Part shown: positions 33,120 to 43,448 of the stretch, piece by piece
Position numbering within the stretch: position 1 is the first letter of the stretch
Layout: the number at the start of each line of letters is the position of its first letter
NCBI GenBank assembly: GCA_018398815.1
Contig: CM031601.1
Location: 32,685,380 to 32,749,379 of the forward strand
Reading direction: 5' to 3'
Origin: Conus ventricosus
Lineage: Eukaryota > Mollusca > Gastropoda > Neogastropoda > Conidae
Length of the DNA stretch: 64,000 nt
Program-made: the position numbers and the translations under genes
Notes under the pieces: model-generated
Databases searched by the model: none
What the model saw: only the letters and a program-made list of their open reading frames with translations
What the model was told of the DNA's origin: nothing

Positions 33120-33900
33120 GGGTTATTTTGTCTGGATTGTGCTGTGTGTTCACAGATTCAGGCGATAACATGGATGTGCACAAAGGCAGAGTGGGGGCCA
33201 ATGTGGTTTTAAAGTCATTAGAGACTCTGGGGGCATGGCGTCATGGTGAAGGAGTCCCTGGTTTAGAAGGGACAATTCACAGGTAAAACACGAGGTGTAG
33301 ACAAATAGATGGAACAGTAGCAGAATTCAAAAAGGCCCAGGTGTTTATTGCTAAACCATTCTATAGTGGAAGTGTACAGGCTTTTGGGTGTTCCCAAAGC
33401 CGCCGTTTTGATTTGGTAATCGGAAACATCCCTGGAGCAGTGGTACGTAGACCCAGACCGGGATTTCTGTGTTGAAAACAGGGGAAAAGGAATCAAGTGA
33501 GGGAAACGCCTCAGGCAGGCAAACACTCCCGAAAGCATTGGAGCGTGTCCAGTTTAGACCTACCGCACTCACTTAGGGCAGAACAAAGGGCGATTACTCG
33601 CTCAGAAAACTGATTGGTTTTGCTCACAGAGGGCAGAAGAAAATGTTAAAGAAAGGGGACAATCGGGTTCGAGTTAGAGAACGGCATTATGTTCCGAACT
33701 TTTAATCATTCGCGTTCGGGGAAGATGAAAAGACAGATCGTTGTGCCCACAAACCGCAGAAAGGCGGTGATTTTCAGAAAAGCAGTGACGTTAGCCTCGG
33801 GCCATCTCGGCAAGAAGGCTCACAAAAGGCAGTGACGCGTGAGTATACTGGCCCGGTATCCTTGGTGATATCAGGCGTTTCTGTGTGCATTGCAGCACAT
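33120..33900 (+). pseudogene. Gypsy-2 protease and integrase-zinc remnants
   Basis: 33300-33440 encodes a protease C-terminal part ending FDLVIGNIPGA, a typical Gypsy protease motif. At about 33740-33900 fragments of the H..H..C..C integrase domain appear (ASGHLGKKA, then a CxxC pair in another frame). Reverse transcriptase, RNase H and the DDE core are absent, an internal deletion of about 2 kb. Confidence 0.6.
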
Positions 33901-34323
33901 GTCACGAGGTACAGAAAGGGGGATAGACTGGTCTTACCAAAAAATTGGCCAAAATAAAATGGTTCGGTCGAGAAGTCAGGGAGTGGGTGCGTGTGTCTTT
34001 TGCAGTGTCGCGTATGCGTGACGTGGATAGTTTCGGGCCCGTGTATGAAGAGAAGGGAGAGAATTTCCGTAGAACCATAATGGTTATATGGCCACACGAC
34101 TTTGAGCTGGTGGAGATTTCTGATTTATGTTGATTTTTTGCTTTGATAGTGTGTATGTATTGATTTTTCTCTATTAAAATTTGTTGCAAGACAAAAACTT
34201 GCGTGGTTCTCTGGTGTAAGTAGGCTTATGAGGGCCGATATTAGCACTGGTTTAAATGGGAAAATTATGAGTTTCATCTCCCTTTAATGTTAAGTTTTAG
34301 CCAATGTTCGAGTGGGGGGAATT

Positions 34324-35688
34324 TGTCAAGGAGCGTGGAAACCTCTCACAAAAGGCATTAGACGCTTGGAGACAAAGGGCCCTTGTACGTGGTATACAAA
34401 TAGGTAATTGAACCCAAATTTAACCAGGGTACGTTACCCACCGAAAACCCGGGCCCAAGTGGTAGATGACAAACAACACCTAGGGAGAGAGTTCGGACTG
34501 CCTGGTGGCGAAAGGGGAAGGGTTGTAACCACTACGACCTCGGGGCCCAAGGGGAGCGCTAAATGTCGGTCAGCTGAGGTTCTTGTGTAAACAGTCAGTG
34601 AAGAGCAGGGGGCCCTTGGATTTGTTCAGATGGTATTGCCGTGGGGTCACTGTGTTGGTTCTATTGTCAGGCTGGCTGAATGTGTGTTTGGGGGTTGTAG
34701 TAACCCTCCTTAAGATAAATTTCTGTGTTAACTGACACCCAAGTCGGCGGGAATTTTCGATGTCCATCTGGGGCTAAGTGTGTGTTTTTCTAATCAATTA
34801 GGTAGGGGTGGGGTGTAAAAGCTGATGTGTGTGGAATGTAGCGAGTGGAGAATTCAGGGTTTCTTGTGAACTAGGGGGTTTGAGAAGCAGCGTGGACAAA
34901 GGCATGGCCCGAAGGGGAATCCTTTGTTTCCCTCCCCATTTTAAATGAGGGAGAACAACGTGGTCGGGAGAACAACACCCGGAGAGAGAGAGAGAAGGCA
35001 GAGGTGAGAGAGAGAGGGGGAGGAGTGAGCAGGACAGAGAGAGGGTCGAGAGAACGTGGTCTGGGAGATAGAAGAGACAGCAAGGTCTTAGAGTTAAAGA
35101 CAAGCGGAAGAGAAGGAAACTAAGTTTGAAGCCCAGAGGTGGGGGGGAAGACAGACAAACTGAATTTGAACCAGAGGTGGGTGAAGAAGACGAAGAAGAA
35201 GAGTTTGACGTCGAGATCCCAGAGACGACCACGAAGACCAGTCTGAAACCTGGAGCCAGTCAACCCAAGGGCATCACCATCAAGCAGTGCTGAAGAAGAC
35301 GTGAAGAGACTTTTTTTCAAGAACTGTGGTGTGGTGTGAAAGCGTGGTTGTGTGTGTGAAAACCTGGCCAGGTAAGAAGTCATTTTATTATAACCCGGGA
35401 TTAGGATGTTTTGATCTTTTATGTTTTGATATTTCATTGTGTGTGATTTGATTGTACATGATTTAATTATAAGTAGCATAGAAATTGTATTTCTTGTTCT
35501 CAGTCGTGTTAGGAGAGAAACGAATGCGTGACATCCCATTCCCAGAGAGAGGTGAATGTTTGGTGTGCGCATGAGTGTGCATATGCGTGTATGAGTGCAA
35601 CGATACCCTTGGTGTGTTAAGCCTGACTAATAATACATCAACTTAGTGCACTTAAGCAATACCATCACGATTTCCCCCGTCCTGGACA
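34324..35688 (+). repeat. Gypsy-2 3' LTR
   Basis: About 1.36 kb, starting TGTCAAGGAGCG after the polypurine tract. It has many single-base gains in G runs relative to 30192-31543, consistent with poor base quality rather than age. Confidence 0.85.
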
Positions 35689-36028
35689 GTAAGTCTAAAA
35701 GTCCTGGGCGTGTTGCGGCTGGAACAGACTGCAAAAAGCAAACCAATCAGCAAAACAAAAATTGTTAGATAGTAATACAACATTGCCGCCGCCAACAACA
35801 GCCCAATTAACAACAACACAATTAACAACACAATCACAATCACAATCAAACGATAAGATGTATTATTATGTATTTGCTGCTGTTGTTGCTGGGGGTGGCT
35901 TTTTAGCATACAAATACCTAACACCATACCTAACAACAAAGTCACAAGCCCCCACAGTAAAAGAAGAAGAACCAGCTTCTGCAAAAAAAGTGCAACCTCC
36001 TGCTGTAGACCCATTTTCTATGGAATAG
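35689..36028 (+). pseudogene. 3' part of the Pro/Gln-rich membrane protein gene of the Polinton-like element
   Basis: Continuation of the gene begun at 7450 (copy 1) and about 30092 (copy 2). From 35762 the frame is open: a Thr/Gln/Ser-rich linker, one membrane helix (YYYVFAAVVAGGGFLAYKYL), then a short charged tail ending PFSME. The 5' half and this part are separated by Gypsy-2, and a frameshift lies between 35690 and 35760. It was probably a single-pass membrane protein; function unknown. Confidence 0.6.
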
Positions 36029-36249
36029 TTTTTAAGAACTAGATAAAGTACAAGTTAAGAACTAAATAAGTACAAGTTAAGTTAGTTATAGAAAGTACTT
36101 TTTAAGTTAAGTGCAAGTAAATTACAAGTAAAGTACAAAAAAATAAGTTCTAGTTTTAAGTACTAGTTAGGTTCTTAAGTACGTTCTTGTTAGGTTCTTA
36201 AGTAAGTACTAGTTAGGTTTTAAGTTAAGTACAGGCTAAGTCAGTCAAG
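36029..36249. repeat. AAGTAC/AAGTTAAG iteron-like cluster between convergent genes
   Basis: 220 bp between the end of a plus-strand gene (36028) and the end of polymerase (36250). It is filled with short repeats: AAGTACAAGTTAAG-type units in the left half and GTACTAGTTAGGTTCTTAA-type units in the right half, i.e. partly inverted copies. It could be a terminator/3'-end region or a replication or packaging signal; sequence alone does not decide. Confidence 0.6.
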
Positions 36250-39200
36250 TTAATCTTTTATAGTTCTCCAATGTCCTACAGCATATGAAAACTCAGGATT
36301 GACGTAAGTTCTCTTGTTATTGTTAGAGACTAGTGATTTTTTGTTAACAGCAGTTGTGTTTACTTGATGAAGAGTAGAGCGCAGATTAACATTTGTGTGA
36401 TGAAATACTTTGTTTTCAAAGAGAGCTTGTTTGTAGTTGTCGTGAGTTATATTTTTTTTGACAACTTCTTTACTTATGCCCTTAGCCTTCTTTATTACAG
36501 AAGTCTGGCTAGCAACGCTGTACATCTTCGACCGCAAACCAACATATTCTTTTATAACTGTCCCATTAAGTTCATCCTTCATCTTTCCAATTACTTTCTT
36601 GTTCACAGTTGAATGTAAAGGACTGTCTTTTGGATAGTCACATGTGTCGTACCACCCATCAGTTCCTTTGGCTACTTCAGTTTCTAAATCCTTATAGAAG
36701 TCTTCTGTGGGGACGTCTAGAATAAAAGAGTCAGTGTCTGTGTAAAGGACTCTTGCTTCTGGATACAGCGGTTTAAAGTAGTCATACAGAAATTCTAACA
36801 TCAATAACTTTGACAGCTCTAATACGGTAAAGCCGATAAACACCGGCTTGTCCAACTTAACATCCTTTTTCTTCATCATAATACCACCAAGCTGTCGTTA
36901 AATCTTCTAAAGTCTTGATAGTTGGGTTTAGAGGCAAACTTAATTGCTTGGTTTTCTTTTGTAACTAATTTCACATCTTTGCGTTTGTGTGGATTTTCCA
37001 TAGTTTTGCCAAAACAGCTGTTGTTCATCAGTTTAAAGAAGTCTTTTTCTGAAGCATCAGTGGCTTGGGTTCTAAGATCAGTGTTCTTCTTGATGTATGG
37101 TCTCATAAAGGGCTCTTGGTCAAAAGCAATGATTCTATGAACAGCAGTCAGTTCATTCCGTGTCTTAGGTAAAACTGTAACAGTCTGTAATGACAAACAT
37201 ACTTAGTTTTGTGGCGAAGATTGGGTACAAGTTTAGGAGGTTCGATAGGACTCATCTTTAATCTTTCTGCAGCCAGAGGATAATCGTTGTGGAGGTCATG
37301 CAGTTCATAAGGATATTCTAAGTCTTCTTCTAGAATAAAACCATACTGTTGATCTAACGTCAAACTGTCCAACCACTTTAATGCTCCTTGAATATTATTT
37401 GTACCATGTCCAGTGGACATCTTAAAGTTTCTCAGTGGAAACGGCTGGCTCATAGCCCATCCATACAGATTGTTGGCGTCTAAGTACATTAGATAGTTAG
37501 ATTGTTTAGTTGGGTCATAATCATCTAAATACTTGTTGTTGGCTTTACAGTAAGGATGTGAGGCCATGCTAATACCTCCCCTTAGACCGTCTTCAATCAT
37601 CTGAAGTGTGGGTAAATCAGAAATTAAGTCAATCTTGATGTTTGTAGACTTTAAGAAAGCATCCCAAGAAAGGCCTGGGGCAGAGATGTAATGTGACGAG
37701 TCTAGACTGTAGTGTTTCATGCATGTAGATCTGTAATTCCTGATGTGGCCCTTTGCAGTCGGCTGGGCTATAAGCAACATTATCTTATCTCTTATCTGTA
37801 ATTCAGAAAGACGTCTGCTAATAAACACACGTCAGCCATCAAGTATGGATCATGATAATCGCCATTGTTTGACAGTGTAATTCTGTCCAGGCTTTCTGAG
37901 CGTATTCATAGTCAGCATCGGTTATGTCTTTGCCTCTAAGACTAGAAAAGAAAGCGCCTTTAGGTGGAAGTGAGTCTTCATCAAACCTGTCCCACGAGTT
38001 CATATATTCATAAGGATAGACGCCTTTGCGCACTAAGATGGGTTAAAGTATTGTTTAGTGATTGGGAAGGTTTGTAGAGATCCTGCTAACTTATCTAAAC
38101 TTGCCATCAGATGTTGGGCAGAGTCATAAAAGGATAAACAGTCAAGAGTAAAAGTCATGTACTTTTCTGAAGACTGTGCAATGCAGGTAACCCTCTTATA
38201 TTCAGAAGTCACTGCTTGCATGATAAAATGAGAATCGTAGCCTCGTAGGTTATGAAAGAAGATAGGCAGTTTCCATTTTTTGGGGTCAACCTTAAGTTGA
38301 AGATTACAATTGTTGTGTGCGGCCCCTCTGAACTTTCCGCTAATGTGATCGTGGTCTCTCACTGTCGCGTCTTTACTGTTAGGTGTTAGCTCTAAGCCAC
38401 AAATCCAGCAGTGTGTAGATGAGTCATAGCGTTCTTGGTCTTCAGGAGTCATAACAATGTCTGAAAGATTTAGTTGGTTGGATAACTGATTACGAAGTTG
38501 TTTCATCTGCTCTAAAAATCTACTAGCTGCATTGGGGCCTCTGTAAATCTCTGGGTGTGTGTGTGCTCCATCTGACCTAACAACAATAAACGCATAAGAA
38601 CAGATCTGATGGTGGGTTAATAGGGATGTTTTTTGTTCTTGCTGTTGTGGACCGTAGTATTGCGGCAAGAGCGATTCAAAGTCAGCATAAACCACGTATG
38701 GACTCATTTGCATTTTGTGTAAATTTTTAAAACTAACCTTAGACCCTGGTTTAGGTGTGAGGAGTTTGGTTTCACAGTCTACAAAACTTTTACAATGATT
38801 CTTATGACTGGCGGCTGCTTCTATAGTAGGGATTCTGACCAAACACCTTCTACAAAGCCTTGTTAAAAATTTGCTTGATGTATATCTAACAGCGTTATTG
38901 TCTAAATACTATGACTTTTGTATATCTAACAGTATCAAGTTGAGCGTTGGAGAAACCTTAGAGCACTAGATCGTTTACGACCATGTGTAAACGTTTACAG
39001 TGATTGGTTGTTTTGACTCTTAAACTGAGATACTTCTAACTAACTGGAAAGTTAGTTATCAAGTCCGAAGATGGGTATGCTGCTTAATGGCGGATAAAAG
39101 GTCATACACAAAACTCCACTGCTGGTATACGATGTCGCAGATATCAGCCTGTACGCAGAAGAAAAGAAAGAAATGTTATCAAAGTTCAGCTCTTGCTTAT

Positions 39201-39779
39201 ATTGTTCATAATTAGAAACTCTGTTTGCATGATTTTTGACAGGATGTAAATGCGCTAAAACACACCACATAAAACACATGTTGTCAGAATTATGTATGTT
39301 TAAGACTGCTCGTTTTAACTCTAACTCTTTTGGAAGAGAAATGTAAGAATTGCCAACTATAGGATAAAACTTTGTCTCAATCTGATTTCAAGGACTGTCC
39401 CTTCAGACCAGCCAGAACCCCTTAACTTTGCCTCCTCACTTGCATGGTTAAACTGTGTAAGCATGTAGTCAGTCCAGTTAGAGTTAAAGTCGTGATAGCT
39501 GATTACTTCTTTCTGTTTAGTTGAAACCCAGACTTCCATGTTACTATCATCAGGCGTTATATAATCAATCAGAACGGCCAACAGCACTTTTACTGGCGGC
39601 TCGCGTTGAAGAGACTCTGGGATTTTAGAGATAGCGTGTGCTACACTTTCATGAACGTTCGATGAGTTAATGATGTTCATGTCTACTTCACTAAACATAT
39701 TGCTTAATTGTTTGTCGCTGCTAAATATTTCTTCCATCGTATATAGTTTTCCGTCCTCGAATTTACTTGTGGTCATCAT
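36250..39779 (-). CDS. polB: Protein-primed-type family B DNA polymerase (frameshifted)
   Basis: Replicative DNA polymerase of the element, about 1170 codons from ATG 39779 (after TTTAAAAATG). In order: N-terminal domain (39357-39779), a CFMWCVLAHLHPV block typical of Polinton polymerases (39052-39279), exonuclease motif YADFES (about 38680), a CWICG..DHDHISGKFRGAAHNNCN zinc/HNH-like insert, exonuclease motif FFHNLRGYDSHF, then polymerase motif A LDANNLYGWA (about 37460), motif B NNSCFGKTMENP (about 37020) and motif C YTDTDS (about 36735). All catalytic aspartates are present. At least four frameshifts, and the 38893-39170 stretch does not fit the family. Confidence 0.9.
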
Positions 39780-39848
39780 TTTTAAAGCCACAATATTTAC
39801 GTAAATTAAAAAAAATAAATGTATATAAAAGTAAGTAAAACGCGCTTT

Positions 39849-40124
39849 TTATTCTTCGCCCAAGCGTTGTAACACTTCAAGACACGTTAACCTTACAATA
39901 ACGCCCGCCAGTATTTTAGCTTTTTCTGAATCACTACAGTCAATGTTCATCGCTTTGATTGCTTCACTATGATCAGTTATTATATTGTTTACATCATTCT
40001 CAAACCCAAATTCACTCAAATCAATGTTTAACGCTTTCATTGTCTCGTCAAATAGCTCATTACAATTTTTCATTAAAATCATTAGATTATTCTTTAAATC
40101 AGATTCACTGAGTTCGACAGTCAT
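39849..40124 (-). CDS. Unknown 91-residue acidic protein of the Polinton-like element
   Basis: MTVELSESDLKNNLMILMKN onwards; helical, acidic, with a repeated short pattern (ALNIDLSEFGFENDVNNIITDHSEAIKAMNIDCSDSEKA), no membrane segment. Its start abuts TTTATTAAAAAATG. It lies upstream of and co-directional with polymerase, 70 bp away. No family recognised. It could be a small accessory or terminal protein, but nothing in the sequence shows this. Confidence 0.6.
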   Translation of the reverse strand: MTVELSESDLKNNLMILMKNCNELFDETMKALNIDLSEFGFENDVNNIITDHSEAIKAMNIDCSDSEKAKILAGVIVRLTCLEVLQRLGEE

Positions 40125-40129
40125 TTTTT

Positions 40130-40941
40130 AATAAATAATTAAAATTAAATCTGCAAAACATTTATGTTTTGTTAACTTCATTGCCCACACACGATCAATA
40201 ACAACACTGCAGCGGACTCTACAACACACACGCTGTAACGGGCTAGCGACAGAGAGGTAAAAATCAATAACTACCTGCCGGCTACGTAACACTGACGCTA
40301 TGCCCTTCACTGGGACTGTGATTGAGAATCAGAACTCATTGTTAAATTTTGTAACGAAGATATATTTCTTGAGTAACGCAATCTATCTGCACCTCTGTTG
40401 CTCTTACTTCTTTTGTAAGATCCCGTAGTCCATTCATGTCTGGGATTCTAGCAAGCTCGATTTTATTATCCTAATTTATATTACACATGCGCGCTCACAA
40501 ATGTTGTTTTGATTTCATCATGTTATTGTATTCACTAAGGTTAGCACATGCGCACTCACAAATGTTGTTTCGATTTCATCATGTTAATGAGGTTAGCACA
40601 TGCGCAGTGGAAAAAGTTGTCACGCTTTTTCCGGTTAACAAAATTTTACAAAACAGAATTAGGTCAACTCACTTGCGAAAAATGTTTTCACAGGAAGTAG
40701 TGTGACAAAATTTTCCACTGCGCATGTCTCGGGGTTGGCTGAAGCAGACGACAACTCTGGGCCTGCGATCAATATCAGCTCGGCTACCTGCCTAGGCTGG
40801 CGGGAATCAACGGTGGTAGTGGAGGTTGTAATCAATATTAGACGAGCCGGTGAGAAATGCAGGCCAGTCATTCAGTCCTGCCGGTGTTAATTGTCTTAGG
40901 GTGATTAAGTCTGTAAACCATTTTTGTTAATCTTTTTTTGT
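40130..40941. repeat. Non-coding stretch with direct and inverted repeats inside the Polinton-like element
   Basis: About 800 bp without a supported gene. Two 43-bp direct repeats (40483-40525 and 40543-40586) share ACATGCGC.CTCACAAATG and GATTTCATCATGTTA. A pair of inverted segments follows: GCACATGCGCAGTGGAAAAAGTTGTCAC (about 40595) against GTGTGACAAAATTTTCCACTGCGCATG (about 40699). This could be a small inserted element or a regulatory/origin region. Confidence 0.55.
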
Positions 40942-41493
40942 CTATTTTGGGTTTAACTGATCGTGTGTTTGTTTTTCAATGTTCTGTTTAATTGCATCAG
41001 CGTCTATCTGTCGTGAAGTAAACGTCTTTCTCCACTCCTTTTGAAGTTCAATTTTTTGTCGTCTATAATCCTCACCGTCAGCCATAAGCTTCTGAAATTC
41101 TTCGTCTGTAATGTTTTCATCCTGTAATGATTTGCTTATTCTTAATCTTAATGAACAAAGTTTTGCTGATGCTAGGGCAACAATGGCAGTGTGCTTTTGT
41201 AATTTAGGAGTTAATTTTTGTAAAACAGCGCTTACAATCATAGACAGGGCGCCTAACCCTAAACCAAGGCCCCCTAATGCTAAAGAGGCTGGCGCTCCAA
41301 CCCCAGTGGCTAAAACAGCAACACTAGACCCGGCACTTACGCTAGCTACAGCTGATGAGCCAGTAATTACATAAGAAAGAGTATTTAAAGCTTTAGCATA
41401 TTTCTTTCTAGTAACCCTATACTTATCCAAGTCGCTTTCTATTTCCTTTTGAAGTTCAGTTATTTGCTCTAACCTAAACTGTTGAACCTCCAT
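40942..41493 (-). CDS. Two-helix membrane protein with coiled coils, Polinton-associated
   Basis: 183 residues, intact frame. N-terminal coiled coil (QFRLEQITELQKEIESDLDK), a Gly/Ala-rich hydrophobic hairpin in the middle (residues about 45-90, ALGGLGLGLGALSMIVSAVL), and a charged C-terminal helical part. The start abuts TTAATTAAAAAATGG. I recognise this architecture from proteins carried by other invertebrate Polinton-like elements; function unknown. A membrane-remodelling or virion membrane role is possible but unproven. Confidence 0.7.
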   Translation of the reverse strand: MEVQQFRLEQITELQKEIESDLDKYRVTRKKYAKALNTLSYVITGSSAVASVSAGSSVAVLATGVGAPASLALGGLGLGLGALSMIVSAVLQKLTPKLQKHTAIVALASAKLCSLRLRISKSLQDENITDEEFQKLMADGEDYRRQKIELQKEWRKTFTSRQIDADAIKQNIEKQTHDQLNPK

Positions 41494-41518
41494 TTTTTAA
41501 TTAAGATTATTTTATTAA

Positions 41519-42161
41519 TTAATCTTGTACATATCTTCTTATTAATCCTTCTGGCAGCACTTCATCAACAGAGTAAAACGCAATAAAATCAACATACTTA
41601 ATGAAAATAAAGTCGAGTACTGTTAGTTTGGCTTTGTCAACCATCACAGTAACCTTGTCAGATGATACAAGGGTGTTTATGCAGAATCTGTTGCCAAATG
41701 CTTCTGCTACTGCCTCATCTTTAACATCATCCTTTGCATCCCCCGCTTTAAGCCTGTGCTTGAGACCGTTTAGGTCTTGTATTCCCTGATAAACTTTCTC
41801 TTTTCTTTCTTTTTTAGGCAGCCATAGATCAGAATAGAGGGCAAAAATGTCTGCCTTGCTTAGTACAAAGACTTCTCTGCCCTCCAGTTTGATTGCTATA
41901 TGGTTAACAATAGCCCTGCCCAAATTAGCAACAACAGTAGCATTAGGATCTATCGATTTAATATCTATTTGAATGATAGTTTAGCAGTGCCTGGCATTAT
42001 AACATCGCCAGTGCCAAGATCAGGGAACTTGACTTAACGATTGGCCAGGCTCAATTGTTGATGGAGTATTTACACTAATTACAGTCTGTCTTATACCTTT
42101 TACGCCGTGGGGTTCCTTCTCTTTCTGTATGGATCGAGGTCACAACCGTATGAGTTCATTT
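41519..42161 (-). CDS. Probable structural (capsid-type) protein of the Polinton-like element, N-terminal part broken
   Basis: An open frame of 134 residues (41519-41923, GRAIVNHIAIKLEGREVFVL and AFGNRFCINTLVSSDKV) continues upstream through several frame breaks to an ATG at 42161 preceded by TTTTATAAAAAATG. The pattern of alternating beta-rich blocks with FGNRF resembles a widespread protein of invertebrate Polinton-like elements that may be a jelly-roll structural protein; that assignment is inference. As written it is not one continuous frame. It diverges from the next gene with 33 bp between starts. Confidence 0.5.
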
Positions 42162-42194
42162 TTTATAAAACAAAAAAGAATATAAATAAAAAAT
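42162..42194. promoter_or_regulatory. 33-bp divergent promoter
   Basis: Only 33 bp of TTTTATAAAAC..ATAAATAAAAA-type sequence separates the ATG at 42161 (minus) from the ATG at 42195 (plus). Both starts directly abut an A run. It must hold both promoters if the genes are separately transcribed. Confidence 0.5.
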
Positions 42195-43448
42195 ATGGCT
42201 GAAGATTTTGACCCGATTGATCCTATTGGTGAAGAAGATGAAGAAGATGAACTAGGTCCCTCATTGCAAGAAGAGCTTGAAGGAGCGGGTTCTTTACTCC
42301 CTAGACAACGTCAAGAACTATTGCGAGAAAGAATTCAATCATTCTATAGAAGCATAGGACGAGAGCTGCCAGGCGTGCTTGATCCTAACGATTTTGAGGA
42401 AGATGGTGGGCATTTGTATATAAAAACCAGTGTAGGAGGACGTGTAAAAGCTACTTCAACGCAAAACCCAAACAAGTTTTTAAAACTAAGCACAATAAGG
42501 CGAAAACTCCCTATTGTTAAGGCAGAACAATTAAACCTTTTAGAGATTAGAGCCGAAGTCGTTAGTCATTTACAGAACTTGGAGCGGGGGCTGCCAACAC
42601 AATCTGAAATACAAAACATACCTCTTCAAGATTTAACTCAAGAAGCAGATGATGCAATTAACAAAACAGATGAATCAATTAGAAGAGCAGAAGAACTAAT
42701 AGCAGAAATTGAAACAAGTTTTAATGAGGAGACACAATTAAAAACAATTGGTGATTCTCCATTGCCCATGCGTGAAATCCTGGGGCTTAATGCTGCTCTG
42801 CGGACAATAAGGGGTGAACTAACAAACAATTTAGCAAAACTTGGTGAGCTGGATAGAGAGATAGAAGAAGAAAAAAATAAACTAGCTGATGCAGATGATA
42901 ACAATTTAGGGCGAGAAGAAAAGGCTAGAATACAGCAGAAAATACAGGATTTAAGGCTACAAAGGGCGGCCAGGTTAGAAGTGCTGTCTACTAACAGAGC
43001 GCAGCTAGCATCACAAACAAGCAGAATAAGAGAAACTATAAACACAATACTTTATGAAAATACTACGCTGGCTGAAAGAATAAGGACTTTGTTCAGAGAA
43101 CAGGGGATTACAATAGTTAGTATATTAACAGCTGTTGGGTTTGCTATCTCTACACTCGTTCATGCTTTAACAGGTAGTGCGCCAACAGGACCAGTAGCTC
43201 CTCCGACACCTCATCCTGGTAAAAGTTGGATTAGAAAACAATTACATCATCTAGCAAACTTATTAAAGAAGTTAGCAACCAAAGCTCTTGATGCTCTGCC
43301 CGGCATAATAGGCAGTGTTGTTAGTTGGGTTTTGTCTACTATAGGTAAGGTGGCTGGTTATATGGCTGACCATCTGTGGACGTTAGGAGTGTTAGCTGCT
43401 GGATTAATTTTTAGTGAAATAAAGTATAGCCAATCCAGTAAAAGTTAA
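42195..43448 (+). CDS. 417-residue coiled-coil and membrane protein of the Polinton-like element
   Basis: Longest intact gene in the element. The N terminus is acidic (EDFDPIDPIGEEDEEDELGP); residues about 150-290 are heptad-like coiled coil (LGELDREIEEEKNKLADADD); residues about 300-325 form a hydrophobic segment (ITIVSILTAVGFAISTLVHA); then a Pro-rich hinge (GPVAPPTPHPGK), a basic amphipathic region, ALPGIIGSVVSWVLSTIGKV and a last hydrophobic segment near the C terminus. Overlaps the convergent gene end by 45 bp. Family seen in other Polinton-like elements, function unknown; possibly a virion membrane or entry protein, an inference. Confidence 0.75.
   Translation: MAEDFDPIDPIGEEDEEDELGPSLQEELEGAGSLLPRQRQELLRERIQSFYRSIGRELPGVLDPNDFEEDGGHLYIKTSVGGRVKATSTQNPNKFLKLSTIRRKLPIVKAEQLNLLEIRAEVVSHLQNLERGLPTQSEIQNIPLQDLTQEADDAINKTDESIRRAEELIAEIETSFNEETQLKTIGDSPLPMREILGLNAALRTIRGELTNNLAKLGELDREIEEEKNKLADADDNNLGREEKARIQQKIQDLRLQRAARLEVLSTNRAQLASQTSRIRETINTILYENTTLAERIRTLFREQGITIVSILTAVGFAISTLVHALTGSAPTGPVAPPTPHPGKSWIRKQLHHLANLLKKLATKALDALPGIIGSVVSWVLSTIGKVAGYMADHLWTLGVLAAGLIFSEIKYSQSSKS

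Larger units (their letters stand above)
30192..35688 (+). mobile_element. Gypsy-2, internally deleted LTR retrotransposon inside the Polinton-like element
   Basis: LTRs of about 1.35 kb (30192-31543 and 34324-35688) bracket 2.8 kb holding gag, a protease remnant and an integrase zinc-domain remnant, with no reverse transcriptase or integrase core. A polypurine tract GTGGGGGGAA precedes the 3' LTR and TGGCGAGCC follows the 5' LTR as primer site. GTAAG occurs next to both outer ends (30195-30199 and 35689-35693), a possible target duplication though the exact LTR edge is uncertain. It depends on a relative for mobility. Confidence 0.85.
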
